The notes under the pieces: model-generated
The model's database searches: none
The model's input: only the letters and a program-made list of their open reading frames with translations
Told to the model about the DNA's origin: nothing
DNA from: Clostridia bacterium
Lineage (GTDB): Bacteria > Bacillota > Clostridia > Oscillospirales > RGIG8002
Direction of reading: 5' to 3'
Assembly (NCBI GenBank): GCA_017620395.1
Contig: JAFZQJ010000015.1
Location: forward strand, 1 to 64,000
DNA length: 64,000 nucleotides
Made by a program: the position numbers and the translations under genes
In this document: positions 15,150 through 24,153 of the stretch, in pieces
How the letters are laid out: each line of letters opens with the position of its first letter
How positions within the stretch are numbered: the stretch's first letter is position 1

Positions 15150-16200
15150 GCTGCTTTTTGGAGCCGGTAAAGTTGCGAAGTCCCGTTTCGGTGACGAGCA
15201 CCATATCTTCAATGCGTATGCCGAACTTGCCTTCAAAATACACGCCGGGCTCGACGGTCACCACTTGGCCGGCCTTCAGAATATCCTTCGAAACGGTGCT
15301 CTGGTATGGACTCTCGTGGATCTCAAGTCCGACGCCGTGTCCGAGCGAATGGCCGAACTCCTTCGACCAGCCGTAAGAAGCCAAAACGTCGCGCGCCGCC
15401 TTGTCCATCATGGCGGCTTTTTCGCCGGCTTTTATGCTGTTCAGCGCGACTTCCTGCGCCGCGAGGACGGCGTTGTAGGCCTCCACGGCTTCGTCCTTAA
15501 TGTATCCGAGCGCGACGGTGCGCGTCATATCGGAGCAGTAGCCGTCGAACATACTGCCGGTATCCATGAGGATGAGGTCGCCGGTGCGGAACTCCCTGTC
15601 GCCGGGAACTCCGTGCGGACGGGAGGTGTTTTCGCCGGAAAGCACGATGGATTCAAAGGCGTTTCCGTCCGCGCCGTTGTTGATAAAGAAGGAGTCTATT
15701 TCGTTGCGGAGCTGCCTTTCGGTCATTCCGGTGCGGATGATGGAAAGCGCGTGCATGAACGCCTTGTCGGTTATCTCCTGCGCCTTCGCCATTCGCTCGA
15801 TCTCGAACGGCTCCTTTACCGAGCGCTCCTGCGTGAAGAGCGCGGAAACGCCGACGTATCTGTATTTGCCGAGCGCGGCCTTGAAGTTTTTGAACTGCGC
15901 GACGGTCATGAATTCTTCTTCGTATCCGACGGTTTCAACGTCAAGCTCGGCGAGCAGCTTCGCGAGGCTCTCAAGCTGTTTTTCGTACATAAACACGTCT
16001 ATGCCGGCCGCTTCGCCGGCTTTTTTCGCGGCCTCGATATAGCGGAAATCAACGCCGAGGAAGCAGCGTTCGGGCGTTACGACAACGTATCCGGCCGTGG
16101 ATTTGAAATCGGTCAGCCAGCGGCGGTTTATCGGCGAGAACGCGACGACGGCGTCGACTTCTCCCTTGATGCGCTCGGCAAATCTTTTGTAGGTGTTCAT
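15136..16200 (-). CDS. M24 family Xaa-Pro aminopeptidase/dipeptidase
   Basis: Cytoplasmic metallopeptidase that removes residues next to proline; 354 residues, normal for the short Firmicutes form. The creatinase N-domain (1-125) contains VVAFSPINRRWLTDF. The pita-bread catalytic domain supplies the metal ligands: LMDTG, SDMTRTV, GHSLGHGVGLEIHE, VTVEPGVY and GIRIEDMVLV. It is the third gene of a minus-strand group after a YqeG phosphatase and an endonuclease IV-like protein, with a 12-base gap from the latter. It overlaps the convergent pseudouridine synthase gene by 14 bases at its 3' end. Confidence 0.95.
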   Translation of the reverse strand: MNTYKRFAERIKGEVDAVVAFSPINRRWLTDFKSTAGYVVVTPERCFLGVDFRYIEAAKKAGEAAGIDVFMYEKQLESLAKLLAELDVETVGYEEEFMTVAQFKNFKAALGKYRYVGVSALFTQERSVKEPFEIERMAKAQEITDKAFMHALSIIRTGMTERQLRNEIDSFFINNGADGNAFESIVLSGENTSRPHGVPGDREFRTGDLILMDTGSMFDGYCSDMTRTVALGYIKDEAVEAYNAVLAAQEVALNSIKAGEKAAMMDKAARDVLASYGWSKEFGHSLGHGVGLEIHESPYQSTVSKDILKAGQVVTVEPGVYFEGKFGIRIEDMVLVTETGLRNFTGSKKQLIVV

Positions 16201-16212
16201 ATAATCCCTCCG

Positions 16213-17049
16213 TTATCCTTTTTCGTGTATGCGCTTCATTTCAAGCGCGTCCTCGTCCTGCATTCCCGCGGACTCGGAGATTATCACCGGCTCGGCGCCC
16301 CTCTTTTCGAGCGCGCGGCAGAGCGGCTCGAAATCCGGGCCGAACCGTCCGTCACGGAAGTTGAGGTGGCGTTTTTCGCCGCCGGCGGTGTATTCGATAT
16401 GCGAAAAGTGTATGTGCAGATTTCTCATGCGCTCCGTACCGAGCGCGTCGGCGATCTCGTCGAGAACGGCGAGCGACGCTTCATAGCCCTCGACTTCGCC
16501 GAGCGAACGGGCGTAAAGATGGCCGAAATCGACGCACGGTATCAGCCGTTCGTCGAGCAGGCAGAAGCCGCAGACCTCGCCTACGGTGCCGAGCTGGTTC
16601 TGCTTGCCCATTGTTTCGGGACAGATCGCGATATGGCCGAGTCCGGCTTCATCGAGCGCGCCGATCGCCTGCTTCAGCGTCTGCGCCGCGAGCGCGACGG
16701 CTTCTTTGCGTTCCATGCCGGAAACGCTGCCGGAGTGTACGATTATCCTGCCCGCGCCCATCGCGGCGGCTGCCGCCGCGGACTGCATTATGTAGTCTAT
16801 GCTGTTGAGCCGCTTCTGCGGATCGACGGAGCTGAGCGAAATGAAATACGGCGCGTGGAGCGAAAGGCGCACGCCGTGCTTTTCCGCTTCCGAGCGGATG
16901 CCTGACGCCGTTTCCGGCGAAACGCGCACTCCCCTGCCGCACTGGTATTCAAAAGCGTTTAGGCCTTTTTCTTTCACCCATGAAACGTATGCGACGGAGC
17001 TTTTTCCGTCATATCCGTCGGGCGTGCCGGCGGTGCCGAAATACCACAT
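16213..17049 (-). CDS. Endonuclease IV-like TIM-barrel protein
   Basis: A 278-residue AP endonuclease 2/xylose-isomerase-type TIM barrel. The trinuclear zinc-site residues of deoxyribonuclease IV appear in order: LSLHAPYF, RIIVHSGS, ICPETMG, CVDFGHLYARS, NLHIHFSHIEY and the final IISESAG. This supports cleavage of DNA at abasic sites, though shorter family members without proven nuclease activity exist, so I give no gene symbol. The start at 17049 follows GAGGAG by 5 bases; the frame is open for a further 66 codons upstream, but that stretch is the antisense-like shadow of the preceding yqeG gene. It is separated from the yqeG stop by 2 bases. Confidence 0.88.
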   Translation of the reverse strand: MWYFGTAGTPDGYDGKSSVAYVSWVKEKGLNAFEYQCGRGVRVSPETASGIRSEAEKHGVRLSLHAPYFISLSSVDPQKRLNSIDYIMQSAAAAAAMGAGRIIVHSGSVSGMERKEAVALAAQTLKQAIGALDEAGLGHIAICPETMGKQNQLGTVGEVCGFCLLDERLIPCVDFGHLYARSLGEVEGYEASLAVLDEIADALGTERMRNLHIHFSHIEYTAGGEKRHLNFRDGRFGPDFEPLCRALEKRGAEPVIISESAGMQDEDALEMKRIHEKG

Positions 17050-17051
17050 AG

Positions 17052-17501
17052 TTACTCCTCTTTTTCGCGCTGCTTCAGTTTCGCCGTCGATGTGACGAGA
17101 ATGCTTTTCATCCCGGCGAGGCGCGCGCCGACAACGTCGTTCCAGACCTTGTCTCCCACCTTGCATACGTCGCGACGCTTCAGCCCCATCTCGCGCGCGG
17201 CTCGGCGGAGTTTGAAGGTCAGCGGCTTGAGCGACATGCGCTTGCACGGCACGCCGAGCGCCTCTCCGTATGCGCGGACGCGCTTTTTGTGCGAGTTATT
17301 CGAAACGATGCTCAGCAGAAAGCCCGCGGCGACGATGCCCTTCGCCCACTCGACGACCTCCTGAGACGGAAGCGGTTCGTCGTATCCGCCCAGGGTGTTA
17401 TCGAGATCGACAATTACGCCCTTCACACCGACGGCGCGGAGCGTTTCGGCAGATATTTGGGTTACACGTTCCAAACGGACGTCGGGGGTAAAAAGCTTCA
17501 A
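17052..17501 (-). CDS. YqeG-family HAD phosphatase
   Basis: A 149-residue HAD superfamily IIIA phosphatase of the YqeG type. The nucleophile motif is VIVDLDNTLGGYDEP, motif II is SIVSNNS, Lys lies in the KPLTFKLRRA region, and the C-terminal acidic motif is KVGDKVWNDVVGA. In Bacillus yqeG heads a cluster linked to ribosome assembly (yqeH, yhbY, nadD, yqeK, rsfS). Here it is separated from those relatives (22-24 kb) and is grouped with a nuclease-like protein and a peptidase. The substrate is unknown; some relatives act on phosphatidylglycerophosphate. Confidence 0.9.
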   Translation of the reverse strand: MKLFTPDVRLERVTQISAETLRAVGVKGVIVDLDNTLGGYDEPLPSQEVVEWAKGIVAAGFLLSIVSNNSHKKRVRAYGEALGVPCKRMSLKPLTFKLRRAAREMGLKRRDVCKVGDKVWNDVVGARLAGMKSILVTSTAKLKQREKEE

Positions 17502-17550
17502 TGTAATCTCCGTTCAGCCGCGTGCGCGGCGATAAAATACAAACAAAAAA

Positions 17551-17573
17551 GCGGGGACGGCTCCCCGCTTTTT
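17551..17573. terminator. Terminator between rpsU and yqeG
   Basis: GCGGGGA-CGGC-TCCCCGC with flanking A5 and T5 runs forms a strong intrinsic terminator usable in both directions. It ends the rpsU transcript on the minus strand. Confidence 0.85.
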
Positions 17574-17602
17574 ATTCGTGTTGAAACCCGAAAGCGTTTG
17601 CC

Positions 17603-17779
17603 TTACTTGAACTTTCTCTTGCGGGCAGCTTCCGACTTCTTCTTCCTTCTAACGGAAGGCTTTTCATAATGCTCTCTCTTGCGCACTTCGGAAAGAATAC
17701 CGTCCTTCGCGCAGGAACGCTTAAATCTACGCAGGGCATTATCCAACGATTCGTTGTCCTTAAGCTTAATCTCTGACAT
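17603..17779 (-). CDS. rpsU: 30S ribosomal protein S21
   Basis: A 58-residue basic protein reading [20 protein letters not shown] at its start and ending in a Lys/Arg-rich tail with [13 protein letters not shown]. This is the standard S21 pattern: a short acidic N-terminus, the [14 protein letters not shown] helix and a basic extension. S21 binds the 30S platform near the anti-Shine-Dalgarno region and helps initiation. The gene has its own promoter (17838-17865), GGGAGGG before the ATG, and a terminator after it, so it is a single-gene unit inside a minus-strand housekeeping region. Confidence 0.97.
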   Translation of the reverse strand: MSEIKLKDNESLDNALRRFKRSCAKDGILSEVRKREHYEKPSVRRKKKSEAARKRKFK

Positions 17780-17837
17780 TTAATTTTCCCTCCCTTGCGT
17801 AAATCAAAATCCTACTACTCTACATAGTAACATTCTA

Positions 17838-17865
17838 ATTATAGCGTTATTTCTGTCTTTGTCAA
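17838..17865 (-). promoter_or_regulatory. rpsU promoter
   Basis: TTGACA (17860-17865), 16 bases, TATAAT (17838-17843) on the minus strand, about 58 bases before the rpsU start codon. It sits in the gap after leuS. Confidence 0.85.
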
Positions 17866-17891
17866 GAGTTTTTTTGAAAAAAGTCGATTTT

Positions 17892-20294
17892 TTATCTCGC
17901 GACTATATTGACGAGCCTGCCCTTGACGAAGATCTCTTTGACAATCTGCTTGCCCTCGAGCTCGGCGGCTATCTTCCCGTTTGCTTTCGCGGCGGCGATG
18001 GCGTCGGCGTCTGAGGCGTCGGCGGGAATCGCAACGGTACCGCGAAGTTTGCCGTTTATCTGTACGGCTATATCTACGACGTCGTCGGCGAGTTTGCTTT
18101 CGTCATACGCCGGCCAGCTCTGCTGATGGACGTAACCGCCGAAACCGTTCTGCTCCCAAAGCTCCTCCGTAATGTGCGGAGCGAGCGGGTTGAGCAGGAT
18201 CAGGAAGGTCTTGAGCCCGTCGGCGGTTATCGCCTTCTCTGCGGCGATCTCGTTGAGAAGCTCCATAAGCGCCGCGATCGCGGTATTCGCCTTGAGCGTC
18301 ATTATATCCTCGGAGACCTTCTTTATCGCGCGGTTAAAGCTCTTCTCGAGCTTGCCGTAACCCTCGCCTTCGACGAGCAGCTCCGGAAGCGAATAAACGC
18401 GGTCGAGGAAGCGCTTGCAGCCCTTTATGCTCTGCGAGGACCAGGGCGCCGCTTTCTCGAAGTCTCCGATGAACATCTCGTAAAGGCGCATGGTGTCCGC
18501 ACCGTATTCGTTTACGATATCGTCGGGGTTGACGACGTTGCCGCGGGATTTGGACATCTTCTCCCCGCCTTCGCCGAGGATCATTCCGTGGCTGGTGCGC
18601 TTTGCGTAAGGCTCCTTCGTCGGCACGACGCCGATATCGTAGAGGAACTTATGCCAGAAACGCGAATAAAGCAGGTGCAGCGTCGTGTGCTCCATGCCGC
18701 CGTTGTACCAGTCGACCGGAGTCCAGTAATCCAGCGCCTCTTTTGACGCGAGCGCCTTGTCGTTGTGCGGATCGCAGTAGCGCAGGAAGTACCACGACGA
18801 GCCGGCCCACTGCGGCATGGTGTCGGTCTCGCGCTTCGCGGGAGCGCCGCACTTCGGGCAGGTCGTGTTCACCCAGGAATCTATCTTCGCGAGCGGCGAA
18901 GAGCCGTCGTCGGAAGGCTCGTAGCTCTCCACCTCCGGCAGACGCAGCGGAAGCTGATCCTCCGGCAGCGGAACGTAGCCGCAATGCTCGCAGTGAACTA
19001 TCGGAATGGGCTCGCCCCAGTAACGCTGGCGCGAGAACACCCAGTCGCGGAGTTTGTAGGTCACCTTCTCCTCGCCTATTCCCTTTTCGGCGAGCCAGGC
19101 GACGATCTTCTTTTTCGCTTCTTCGACGGGAAGCCCGTCGAGGAATCCGGAGTTGACCATTACGCCGGTCTCGCAGTCGGTAAAGGCGGCCTCTTCGACG
19201 TTTCCGCCCTTGACGACCTCTATAATCGGAACGTTGAACTTTTTAGCGAACTCCCAGTCGCGGGTGTCGTGGCCCGGAACGGCCATTATCGCGCCGGTGC
19301 CGTAGGAAATGAGAACGTAGTCGGAAATGAATATCGGTATCCGCTTGCCGTTGACGGGGTTGATCGCTTCGACTCCGTCGAGCTTGACGCCGGTCTTGTC
19401 CTTGGCGACCTCGGTGCGTTCAAAATCGGATTTATGCGCAGCCTCGTCACGGTAAGCGGAAACGGCGTCAAAATTCGCGAGCTTTTCGCGCCACTTATCG
19501 ATGAGCGGATGCTCGGGCGCGATGACCATATAGGTCGCGCCGAAAAGCGTATCGGGACGGGTCGTGAAGATGCGGAGCGTATCGCCCGCGGTAGTCGTGA
19601 AATCGACCTCCGCGCCCTTGGATCTGCCGATCCAGTTGCGCTGCTGCGTCTTGACGCGCTCTATGTAGTCGACGTCGTCAAGGTCGCTCAGCAGGCGCTC
19701 GGCGTACTCGGTTATCTTCAGCATCCACTGGCTCTTGGTCTTGCGGATTACCTCGCTGCCGCAGCGTTCGCATACGCCGCCGACGACCTCTTCGTTGGCG
19801 AGGACGCACTTGCAGGAGGTGCAGAAATTGACCGCCATCTCCTTCTTGTACGCGAGTCCGCGCTCGAAAAGCTTCAGGAAAATCCACTGCGTCCACTTGA
19901 AGTAATCGGGATCGGTGGTGTTGATCTCTCTGTCCCAGTCGAAGGATAGTCCGAGCGATTTGAGCTGGCTCTTGAAACGCGCGATGTTGTTGCGCGTCAC
20001 GATCTCGGGGTGTATCTTGTTCTTTATCGCGTAGTTCTCGGTCGGCAGGCCGAAGGCGTCCCAGCCCATCGGATACAGAACGTTATAGCCGCTCAGACGC
20101 TGCTTGCGCGCGATGACGTCGAGCGCGGTGTAGGAACGCGGATGCCCGACGTGCAGTCCCGCGCCGGAGGGGTACGGGAACTCGACGAGCGCGTAAAACT
20201 TCGGCTTCTCGCTGCCGGTCACCGCGGCGAAAGGCTTGAGCTCGTCCCATTTATCCTGCCATTTTTTCTCTATTGCTTTGAAATCGTATCCCAT
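17892..20294 (-). CDS. leuS: Leucyl-tRNA synthetase
   Basis: Charges tRNA-Leu; 800 residues, normal for bacteria. The class I signatures are HVGH (48-51) and KMSKS (579-583). Zinc-binding cysteine pairs occur at [22 protein letters not shown], the CP1 editing domain includes [12 protein letters not shown] and the [15 protein letters not shown] segment, and an anticodon-binding domain with a C-terminal extension closes the protein. It is the last gene of the long minus-strand block, 23 bases after rsfS. No T-box leader is possible in that small gap, so leuS is probably expressed from the block's upstream promoters. Confidence 0.98.
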   Translation of the reverse strand: MGYDFKAIEKKWQDKWDELKPFAAVTGSEKPKFYALVEFPYPSGAGLHVGHPRSYTALDVIARKQRLSGYNVLYPMGWDAFGLPTENYAIKNKIHPEIVTRNNIARFKSQLKSLGLSFDWDREINTTDPDYFKWTQWIFLKLFERGLAYKKEMAVNFCTSCKCVLANEEVVGGVCERCGSEVIRKTKSQWMLKITEYAERLLSDLDDVDYIERVKTQQRNWIGRSKGAEVDFTTTAGDTLRIFTTRPDTLFGATYMVIAPEHPLIDKWREKLANFDAVSAYRDEAAHKSDFERTEVAKDKTGVKLDGVEAINPVNGKRIPIFISDYVLISYGTGAIMAVPGHDTRDWEFAKKFNVPIIEVVKGGNVEEAAFTDCETGVMVNSGFLDGLPVEEAKKKIVAWLAEKGIGEEKVTYKLRDWVFSRQRYWGEPIPIVHCEHCGYVPLPEDQLPLRLPEVESYEPSDDGSSPLAKIDSWVNTTCPKCGAPAKRETDTMPQWAGSSWYFLRYCDPHNDKALASKEALDYWTPVDWYNGGMEHTTLHLLYSRFWHKFLYDIGVVPTKEPYAKRTSHGMILGEGGEKMSKSRGNVVNPDDIVNEYGADTMRLYEMFIGDFEKAAPWSSQSIKGCKRFLDRVYSLPELLVEGEGYGKLEKSFNRAIKKVSEDIMTLKANTAIAALMELLNEIAAEKAITADGLKTFLILLNPLAPHITEELWEQNGFGGYVHQQSWPAYDESKLADDVVDIAVQINGKLRGTVAIPADASDADAIAAAKANGKIAAELEGKQIVKEIFVKGRLVNIVAR

Positions 20295-20317
20295 TTTGAA
20301 CTCTTCTCTCTTGCGGA

Positions 20318-20671
20318 TTATTTATCCTCTATTTCCATTCTCGCGCCCTCGCTGTAAAGGCGTTCGAGGCTGTAAAACTCTCTTGCTTCGGGGTGGAAAA
20401 CGTGTACGATGACGTCGCCGTAATCCATAAGTATCCACTGTGCGGTGGGGTAGCCCTCAACGCGCTTGGGGTCTATTCCCTGCTCCTGTTTGAGCAGCGC
20501 TTCGACCTCGTCGACGAGGGATTTGACGTGAACGTTGCTGGTGCCGCTGGCGAGAATGAACCAGTCGGCTATGTTCGTCAGCTCTGAAACGTCTATAACT
20601 TCGATATCTACGCCCTTCTTCGAGTTGAGCGCTTTGACCGCGGTCTCGACGATCTTGTTCTTTTCTTTCAT
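20318..20671 (-). CDS. rsfS: Ribosomal silencing factor RsfS
   Basis: A 117-residue RsfS/Iojap protein that binds L14 on the 50S subunit and blocks subunit joining, reducing translation when nutrients are scarce. The family core is plain: [40 protein letters not shown], and [20 protein letters not shown] followed by [15 protein letters not shown]. It lies in the usual Firmicutes neighbourhood of nadD, yqeK and an LCP gene, 24 bases after the latter. Confidence 0.96.
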   Translation of the reverse strand: MKEKNKIVETAVKALNSKKGVDIEVIDVSELTNIADWFILASGTSNVHVKSLVDEVEALLKQEQGIDPKRVEGYPTAQWILMDYGDVIVHVFHPEAREFYSLERLYSEGARMEIEDK

Positions 20672-20695
20672 TTCAATCGCTCCTTATGTGTAAGA

Positions 20696-22036
20696 TTATT
20701 CACCCTTTGATGATGAAGATGACGCGGACGAAGATGAAGACGAGGATGATGATCCGGCATTCGACGACGAGGATTTCTCATCCTGCGACGACGAGCTTTC
20801 GTCAATCACGTCAAAGGAGGACGGATCCTCCTCGGATGAGCCGGACTCACTCTCTTCACCCGACGATCTGCCGCGCGACGAGCTTTCGTCCTCGCTGTCG
20901 CTGTCGTCGCTTCCGCCGCTGTCGGGCTTGCCGTAGTCGCCGGGATCGTCGAACTTCACATATTTGCTCGACAGACTCTCCTCGTATGGGTTGAGATACT
21001 CGTTGAGCAGCTTGCGCGTCTGGTCGGAATAGCCCTGATAGTAGCAGGTCTTGTTCACCCATTTGTAATTGCCGGGCAGCGTATGGAAATGCAGATTATC
21101 CACGCCGATCTCCATACCGTAATGCGCGAAGGTCGTCAGCTCGGCAATCGAAAGGTTTGTTTTCATATGCTCGATCATCTGAGTAACGATGTCCAGCGCC
21201 TTCGCGGGATCGTCCTTGCAGGTATCGATACACTTCTGCATGAACACGGTAAGGAACTGTTCCTGGCGTTTCTGCCTGCTCTCGTCGCTCCCGTCGCCGC
21301 CGGACCCCTTGCGGTAACGGACGAACTGCTCCGCTTTGTCGCCGTCAAGCAGCTGCTTGCCCTTTTTCAGGTTGATGTTCAGCCCCTGCGTCGGGTCGGA
21401 GTATCGCATATCGAACGGCACGTCTATTTCGACGCCACCGATTATGTCGACTATGTTACGGAACGCCTTGAAGTTCAGCGTGACGTAGTAATTGGGGTAT
21501 ATCCCCATTGTGTTGTATATTATCTGCCGGATACCGTCGCTCTTTTTGCGCGCGTAGAAGCTGTTGATCTTGTAATTCCTGCCGTTAGCATGGACGAAGG
21601 TGTCGCGCAGAATATGGAGCACGTTAGCGGTCTTGGTATTCATATCGAGCGTCACGAGCATAATGGTATCCGCTCTGAATTCGTCGATATCTATGCCGCA
21701 GCAGACGAAGGTGTAAACGTCCTTTTTCTGAGTTCGTCCGTCGTTCATATCGTCGGGGGTCTTGATGTCTATATCCGCCCATTCGCCGTTGTCGTCTATA
21801 GGAATCGGCTCGCTGCCGCTGCGGATCTCCTCTTTGAAGACCGAGCCGGTCATAAGCCACGTCAGCAGCAAACCTACGCATACGGTCAGAACGACTATGA
21901 CCGAAATCATTATGATAAGAAGGCGCTTATCCTTTCTGTTCATATCCTTTTTTTCGGTCTTTACTTTCTTTTTCGCATGAGCGCCTTTCCGCGCCCTCTT
22001 TTTCTCTTCAAAATACTCTTTGCTCTTGTCGGTCAT
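20696..22036 (-). CDS. LytR-CpsA-Psr family cell-wall ligase with acidic Ser-rich tail
   Basis: LCP enzymes transfer anionic glycopolymers from undecaprenyl-phosphate carriers to peptidoglycan outside the membrane. This 446-residue protein has a basic cytoplasmic N-terminus, one membrane helix (about 39-61) and an LCP domain with DTIMLVTLDMNTKTANVLHI, the conserved Arg in LRDTFVHANG, KINSFYARK, VDIIGGVEIDVPFD and EQFVRYRKGSGGDGSDESRQKRQ. Beyond the domain is an unusual tail of about 85 residues made almost only of Ser, Glu, Asp and Gly, projecting into the wall. It sits between nadD-yqeK and rsfS, a placement common in Firmicutes. Confidence 0.94.
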   Translation of the reverse strand: MTDKSKEYFEEKKRARKGAHAKKKVKTEKKDMNRKDKRLLIIMISVIVVLTVCVGLLLTWLMTGSVFKEEIRSGSEPIPIDDNGEWADIDIKTPDDMNDGRTQKKDVYTFVCCGIDIDEFRADTIMLVTLDMNTKTANVLHILRDTFVHANGRNYKINSFYARKKSDGIRQIIYNTMGIYPNYYVTLNFKAFRNIVDIIGGVEIDVPFDMRYSDPTQGLNINLKKGKQLLDGDKAEQFVRYRKGSGGDGSDESRQKRQEQFLTVFMQKCIDTCKDDPAKALDIVTQMIEHMKTNLSIAELTTFAHYGMEIGVDNLHFHTLPGNYKWVNKTCYYQGYSDQTRKLLNEYLNPYEESLSSKYVKFDDPGDYGKPDSGGSDDSDSEDESSSRGRSSGEESESGSSEEDPSSFDVIDESSSSQDEKSSSSNAGSSSSSSSSSASSSSSKGE

Positions 22037-22087
22037 TTGTTAAACAGAATCCTTTCGAAGCTCGCGGCGGCTGCCGCATTAATACTT

Positions 22088-23281
22088 TCAGTTCTTTACC
22101 GCGTCTCTGAAAAACGCTATCGCCTCGGCGGTATACGGATGCAGATACGCGCCGCTTTTATCAACTTTTTCCTTCGTCTTTTCAAGTGAAATAAGCATCG
22201 CGAGGTCTATATCCTCGAACGCGGCGCGTCTGATCTCTTCAACGCCGTCAAAAACGCGCCCCTCTTCAATTCCGTCGGCGAGGAAGATAATCTTTTCCAA
22301 TAAGCTCATTCCCGCTCTGCCGGTCGTGTGGTAACGTATCGCATTCAACAGGTCGCTATCGCTGATCAGGAATCTGTGCTCCGCATACGCGGACGCGGTG
22401 AACGCATGCGCCACCTTCGGACTTTTATCAAACTCTTCCGCCCCGATTATACCAAACTCACGCGCCATATTCAACTGTTCCTCGTGAGTTTTTCGTTTCG
22501 TAACGTCGTGAAGCAGCGCGGCGGCGCGCGCCTTATAAACGTCGGCGCCGTAATGTTCGGCAAGCGCGACGGCGGCCTTCTCAACGCGCAGGATGTGGTT
22601 GAAGCGCTTTTCCTCTACGAGCCGCTCGGATTCGCAGCGGTACAGTTTAAGACGGTATTCCTCCGAACGGTAAACGCCCGTCTCGTCAATAATGCCGCGC
22701 ACCGCCTTCGGGATGAGCCCGCCGACGGGTTTATCCTCGGAGAGAGCGGAACGAAGAACGGTCGAGGACAGGTCGACGTTCGCGCCTTTTATGAAACGCG
22801 TTTCCGTGCCGAAATCGCGTTTCAGCCCTTCGGCGTAAGCGCGTATTTCCTTCGAGCTGTGTTCACGGTCGTAGACGCACGGCTCGCAGAGCGCCATAAT
22901 CTCGGCTGCTTCCTTCCATTCGCGCAGCGTAAGGAACATATCCGCGCCGACGACAAGGAGAATATTGCGGTCCGGGTATTGCTTTTTCAGCTCGCGCAGC
23001 GTCTCAACGGTGTAGCTGACGCCGTCTTTTTTCAGTTCAAAGTCGGAAATCTCGACTTTTTCGTCCTTTGCGAACGCGGCGCGGAGCATCCGCAGACGCG
23101 CTTCACCGCCCGCGCCGTCCGTTTTATCTTTGTGCGGCGGGATACGGCACGGCATCACGATGAGCTTTTCCGGCTTCATCTGCCGCAGAAAAGCGTGCGC
23201 GACACGGACGTGCCCCTTGTGGACGGGGTCGAAAGAGCCGCCGTAAAGTCCGATATTCAGTTTTCCCCTCTTATCAGACAA
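22088..23281 (-). CDS. nadD: Fused nicotinate-nucleotide adenylyltransferase and YqeK HD hydrolase
   Basis: A 397-residue two-domain protein. Residues 1-205 are NadD, which adenylates nicotinate mononucleotide for NAD synthesis: GSFDPVHKGH (15-24), VMPCRIPPHK, VVGADMFLTLREW and DLSSTVLRS. Residues 210-397 are a YqeK-type HD domain, a family known for symmetrical Ap4A hydrolysis: His230, HD at 259-260, His293, and IRYHTTGRAGMSLLEKIIFLADGIE with Asp337. In most Firmicutes these are adjacent separate genes. The frame is continuous, with no internal stop or ribosome site obvious at the junction, so this is a real fusion here. It overlaps yhbY by 8 bases. Confidence 0.94.
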   Translation of the reverse strand: MSDKRGKLNIGLYGGSFDPVHKGHVRVAHAFLRQMKPEKLIVMPCRIPPHKDKTDGAGGEARLRMLRAAFAKDEKVEISDFELKKDGVSYTVETLRELKKQYPDRNILLVVGADMFLTLREWKEAAEIMALCEPCVYDREHSSKEIRAYAEGLKRDFGTETRFIKGANVDLSSTVLRSALSEDKPVGGLIPKAVRGIIDETGVYRSEEYRLKLYRCESERLVEEKRFNHILRVEKAAVALAEHYGADVYKARAAALLHDVTKRKTHEEQLNMAREFGIIGAEEFDKSPKVAHAFTASAYAEHRFLISDSDLLNAIRYHTTGRAGMSLLEKIIFLADGIEEGRVFDGVEEIRRAAFEDIDLAMLISLEKTKEKVDKSGAYLHPYTAEAIAFFRDAVKN

Positions 23282-23561
23282 TTATTTTCGGCTCCTTTTT
23301 GCGTTTCCGGTAAAGGACGAAGCGCGTGCCGATGACCTGAACGACGTCCGAGCCGGTGCTTTCGGCGGCGAAGTCCGCCGCTTCACGCACGGTCACGGGC
23401 GCGGTCTCGAGCAGCTTGACCTTGATGAGCTCTCTCGCTTCAAGCGCTTCGTCGACGGCCTGAACGAAGTTCGCGCCGAGGCCGTCTTTTCCTATTATGA
23501 CGACGGGATCAATCCCGTTCGCCATCGCGCGCAGCTTTGCGCGCTGACTGCTTTTAAGCAT
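23274..23561 (-). CDS. yhbY: YhbY-family RNA-binding protein (CRM domain)
   Basis: A 95-residue single CRM domain. The signature is a basic first helix (LKSSQRAKLRAMANGIDPVV), the IGKDGLGANFVQAVDEALEA segment, ELIKVKLL, and AADFAAESTGSDVVQVIGTRFVLYR. YhbY associates with pre-50S ribosomal particles and is thought to help assembly. It overlaps the upstream pyrophosphatase gene and the downstream nadD fusion by 8 bases each, indicating coupled translation. Confidence 0.95.
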   Translation of the reverse strand: MLKSSQRAKLRAMANGIDPVVIIGKDGLGANFVQAVDEALEARELIKVKLLETAPVTVREAADFAAESTGSDVVQVIGTRFVLYRKRKKEPKIIV

Positions 23562-24153
23562 CGTTATCCTCCAGAATGGGTATCAGTTTCTCTTTCAGAA
23601 GCGCGAGCGAACGGCCTCTGTGACTGTATTTCGCTTTTTCCACGGGCGAGACCTCGCCGAAGCATTCGCCCGCCTCGGTGCAGAAGAATATCGGATCGTA
23701 ACCGAAACCGTTGGTCCCGCGTTTTTCAAGGAGTATCTCGCCGGGGCATTCGCCGCGCGCCTGTATGACAGTCCCGTCGGGAGCGCAGTACGTCGCGACG
23801 CTCACGAAACGCGCGGCGCGGTCGGTCACTCCCTCGAGCTCGCCGAGAAGCTTATCCATCTTCTCGCCGTCCGAGGCGTCTTCACCGGCGTAGCGCGCGG
23901 AGTAGACGCCCGGTCTGCCGCCGAGCGCTTTCACCTCGAGGCCGGAATCGTCGGCGATGCACGGCAGGCCGGTTTCCTTTGAAAACGCGGACGCTTTGAT
24001 GAGTGAGTTTTCCTCAAACGTCGCGCCGGTTTCCTCCGGCTCCAGCGTAAGCCCGAGCGACGCGGGAGTCACCAGCTCGACTCCGTATTCGCCGAGTAGC
24101 GCCTGCAGCTCCTTGAGCTTCTTTTTGTTGTTGCTTCCTATCAGTATTCTCAT
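23554..24153 (-). CDS. XTP/dITP pyrophosphatase (RdgB/HAM1)
   Basis: House-cleaning nucleotide pyrophosphatase removing deaminated purine nucleotides; 199 residues, standard length. Motifs include IGSNNKKKLKELQALL, the acidic PCIADDSGLEVKALGGRPGV, YSARYAGEDASDGEKMDKLL and the C-terminal GTNGFGYDPIFF with SHRGRSLALL. It overlaps ftsY by 4 bases (ATGA) and yhbY by 8, so the genes are coupled. In other Clostridia this gene often stands with rnc, smc or rph. Confidence 0.96.
   Translation of the reverse strand: MRILIGSNNKKKLKELQALLGEYGVELVTPASLGLTLEPEETGATFEENSLIKASAFSKETGLPCIADDSGLEVKALGGRPGVYSARYAGEDASDGEKMDKLLGELEGVTDRAARFVSVATYCAPDGTVIQARGECPGEILLEKRGTNGFGYDPIFFCTEAGECFGEVSPVEKAKYSHRGRSLALLKEKLIPILEDNDA

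Noticed and set aside
17049-17247. A longer N-terminus for the endonuclease IV-like protein
   Set aside because: The additional 66 codons lie within yqeG, are Arg-rich and lack barrel similarity; GAGGAG marks the ATG at 17049.
20696-20800. Short-repeat tract (GAxGAx) considered as a tandem repeat or CRISPR-like array
   Set aside because: It is in frame within the LCP gene and simply encodes the Ser/Glu/Asp-rich tail; there are no regular spacers.
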